Made by a program: the position numbers and the translations under genes. A DNA stretch of 5,909 nt from Candidatus Bathyarchaeota archaeon (GTDB lineage Archaea; Thermoproteota; Bathyarchaeia; 40CM-2-53-6). Positions 5,466-5,909 of the stretch are shown piece after piece. The notes under the pieces were generated by a model, which was given only the letters and a program-made list of their open reading frames with translations, did no database searches and was not told the origin of the DNA. Where the stretch lies: assembly GCA_005883695.1 (NCBI GenBank), contig VBBV01000077.1, positions 1-5,909 on the forward strand, given 5' to 3'. How positions within the stretch are numbered: the stretch's first letter is position 1; each line of letters opens with the position of its first letter.

Positions 5466-5909
5466 TCAGAGTCCTAGTGCTCTGACGATCATTTCTATGG
5501 CTGTGATTGCTAGGACGAGTGCGAAGATCTTTCGGACAGCAGTGTTCTTGGCCTTTACTAGGAGGCGTGTTCCGACGGATGCTCCGATAAGAATGCCTAG
5601 GGCAACTGGTGCGGTTATCAGCGGGTTGACGTCTCCTCGTGCGAAGTAGATTCCCGCGCTCGCGGCTGCCGTGACTCCGATCATGAAGTTGGAGGTTGTC
5701 GTGGAGACCTTCATCGGAAGTTTCATCGCGAGGTCCATCGAGAGAACCTTGAATGTTCCGCTTCCTATTCCGAGAAGTCCGGATATGAGCCCGGCTACGA
5801 GCATGCCTGCCAGACCTTTTCCGGGGTTGGTGGCATCATACTCGACCTTTCTGCCATCCCGCTCGACGTAGTCGCCTCGCAGGTTCAGTTTCTTTGCGAG
5901 TCCTTTGAG
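5466..5909 (-). CDS. TauE/SafE family permease (sulfite/organic anion exporter), 5' partial
   Basis: 147 residues, the C-terminal half of a permease usually 250-300 residues long; the frame stays open through base 5909, and the ATG at 5804 is internal. The first 30 residues are a polar cytoplasmic loop (KKLNLRGDYVERDGRK). The second repeat of the fold then begins with GLAGMLVAGL and the signature GLLGIGSGTFKV (44-55), followed by MDLAMKLPMKVSTTTSNF, GVTAAASAGIYF, APVALGILIGASVGTRLL and a closing helix AIEMIVRALGL. TauE/SafE proteins export sulfite, sulfoacetate, taurine-derived or related anions; the SGTFKV/STTTSNF variant is the one typically paired with DUF1634. Family certain, substrate unknown. 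Confidence 0.95.
   Translation of the reverse strand, partial: LKGLAKKLNLRGDYVERDGRKVEYDATNPGKGLAGMLVAGLISGLLGIGSGTFKVLSMDLAMKLPMKVSTTTSNFMIGVTAAASAGIYFARGDVNPLITAPVALGILIGASVGTRLLVKAKNTAVRKIFALVLAITAIEMIVRALGL

Noticed and set aside
1..5909. CRISPR arrays, rRNA, insertion sequences, integrase or att sites
   Set aside because: No regularly spaced repeats, transposase or recombinase motifs, terminal inverted repeats or rRNA-like sequence were seen on either strand.

Overview
The window looks archaeal, of moderate G+C. The main evidence is promoter layout: at least one convincing TATA element sits about 26 bp upstream of a GTG that then begins the protein directly (a leaderless start). Shine-Dalgarno motifs are scarce, and GTG/TTG starts must be allowed for. 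A lamin-tail-domain protein and a TauE/SafE + DUF1634 pair occur in archaea such as Nitrososphaerota or Bathyarchaeia-like lineages. The phylum is an inference and was not tested.

Layout from left to right. (1) 2-1072 (+) is the 3' part of a 14-TM drug-type MFS exporter (DHA2/EmrB-QacA), whose last membrane segment looks lost or altered. (2) 998-1514 (-) is a previously intact small protein with one N-terminal TM helix, broken into five reading frames by single-base indels. Its tail overlaps the MFS 3' end in antisense. (3) 1686-2171 (+) is a four-helix membrane protein of unknown role. (4) 2179-2577 (-) is a lamin-tail-domain protein, with its start reset to a leaderless GTG. (5) 2653-3573 (-) is an alpha/beta hydrolase with an intact Ser-Asp-His triad, of the type often linked to adenylate cyclase or LuxR regulators in bacteria. 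(6) 3574-3984 is a gap that holds a TATA-like element and a candidate 35-residue tryptophan/tyrosine-rich small protein (3790-3897, +). (7) 3985-5028 (+) is a two-part integral membrane protein with an HxHH motif and a GDE motif. (8) 5018-5431 (-) and 5466-5909 (-) are a DUF1634 membrane protein and the C-terminal half of a TauE/SafE permease, the usual two-gene pair, reading leftward from beyond the window.

Most genes are short, single-gene units in alternating or convergent orientation (7-bp gap at 2172-2178, 11-bp overlap at 5018-5028, 75-bp overlap at 998-1072). Only TauE/SafE-DUF1634 reads as an operon with a shared job: sulfur-compound or other organic anion export. No complete new multi-gene system is visible. 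The items most worth a second look are the shattered antisense gene, the aromatic-rich small ORF and the HxHH/GDE membrane protein.
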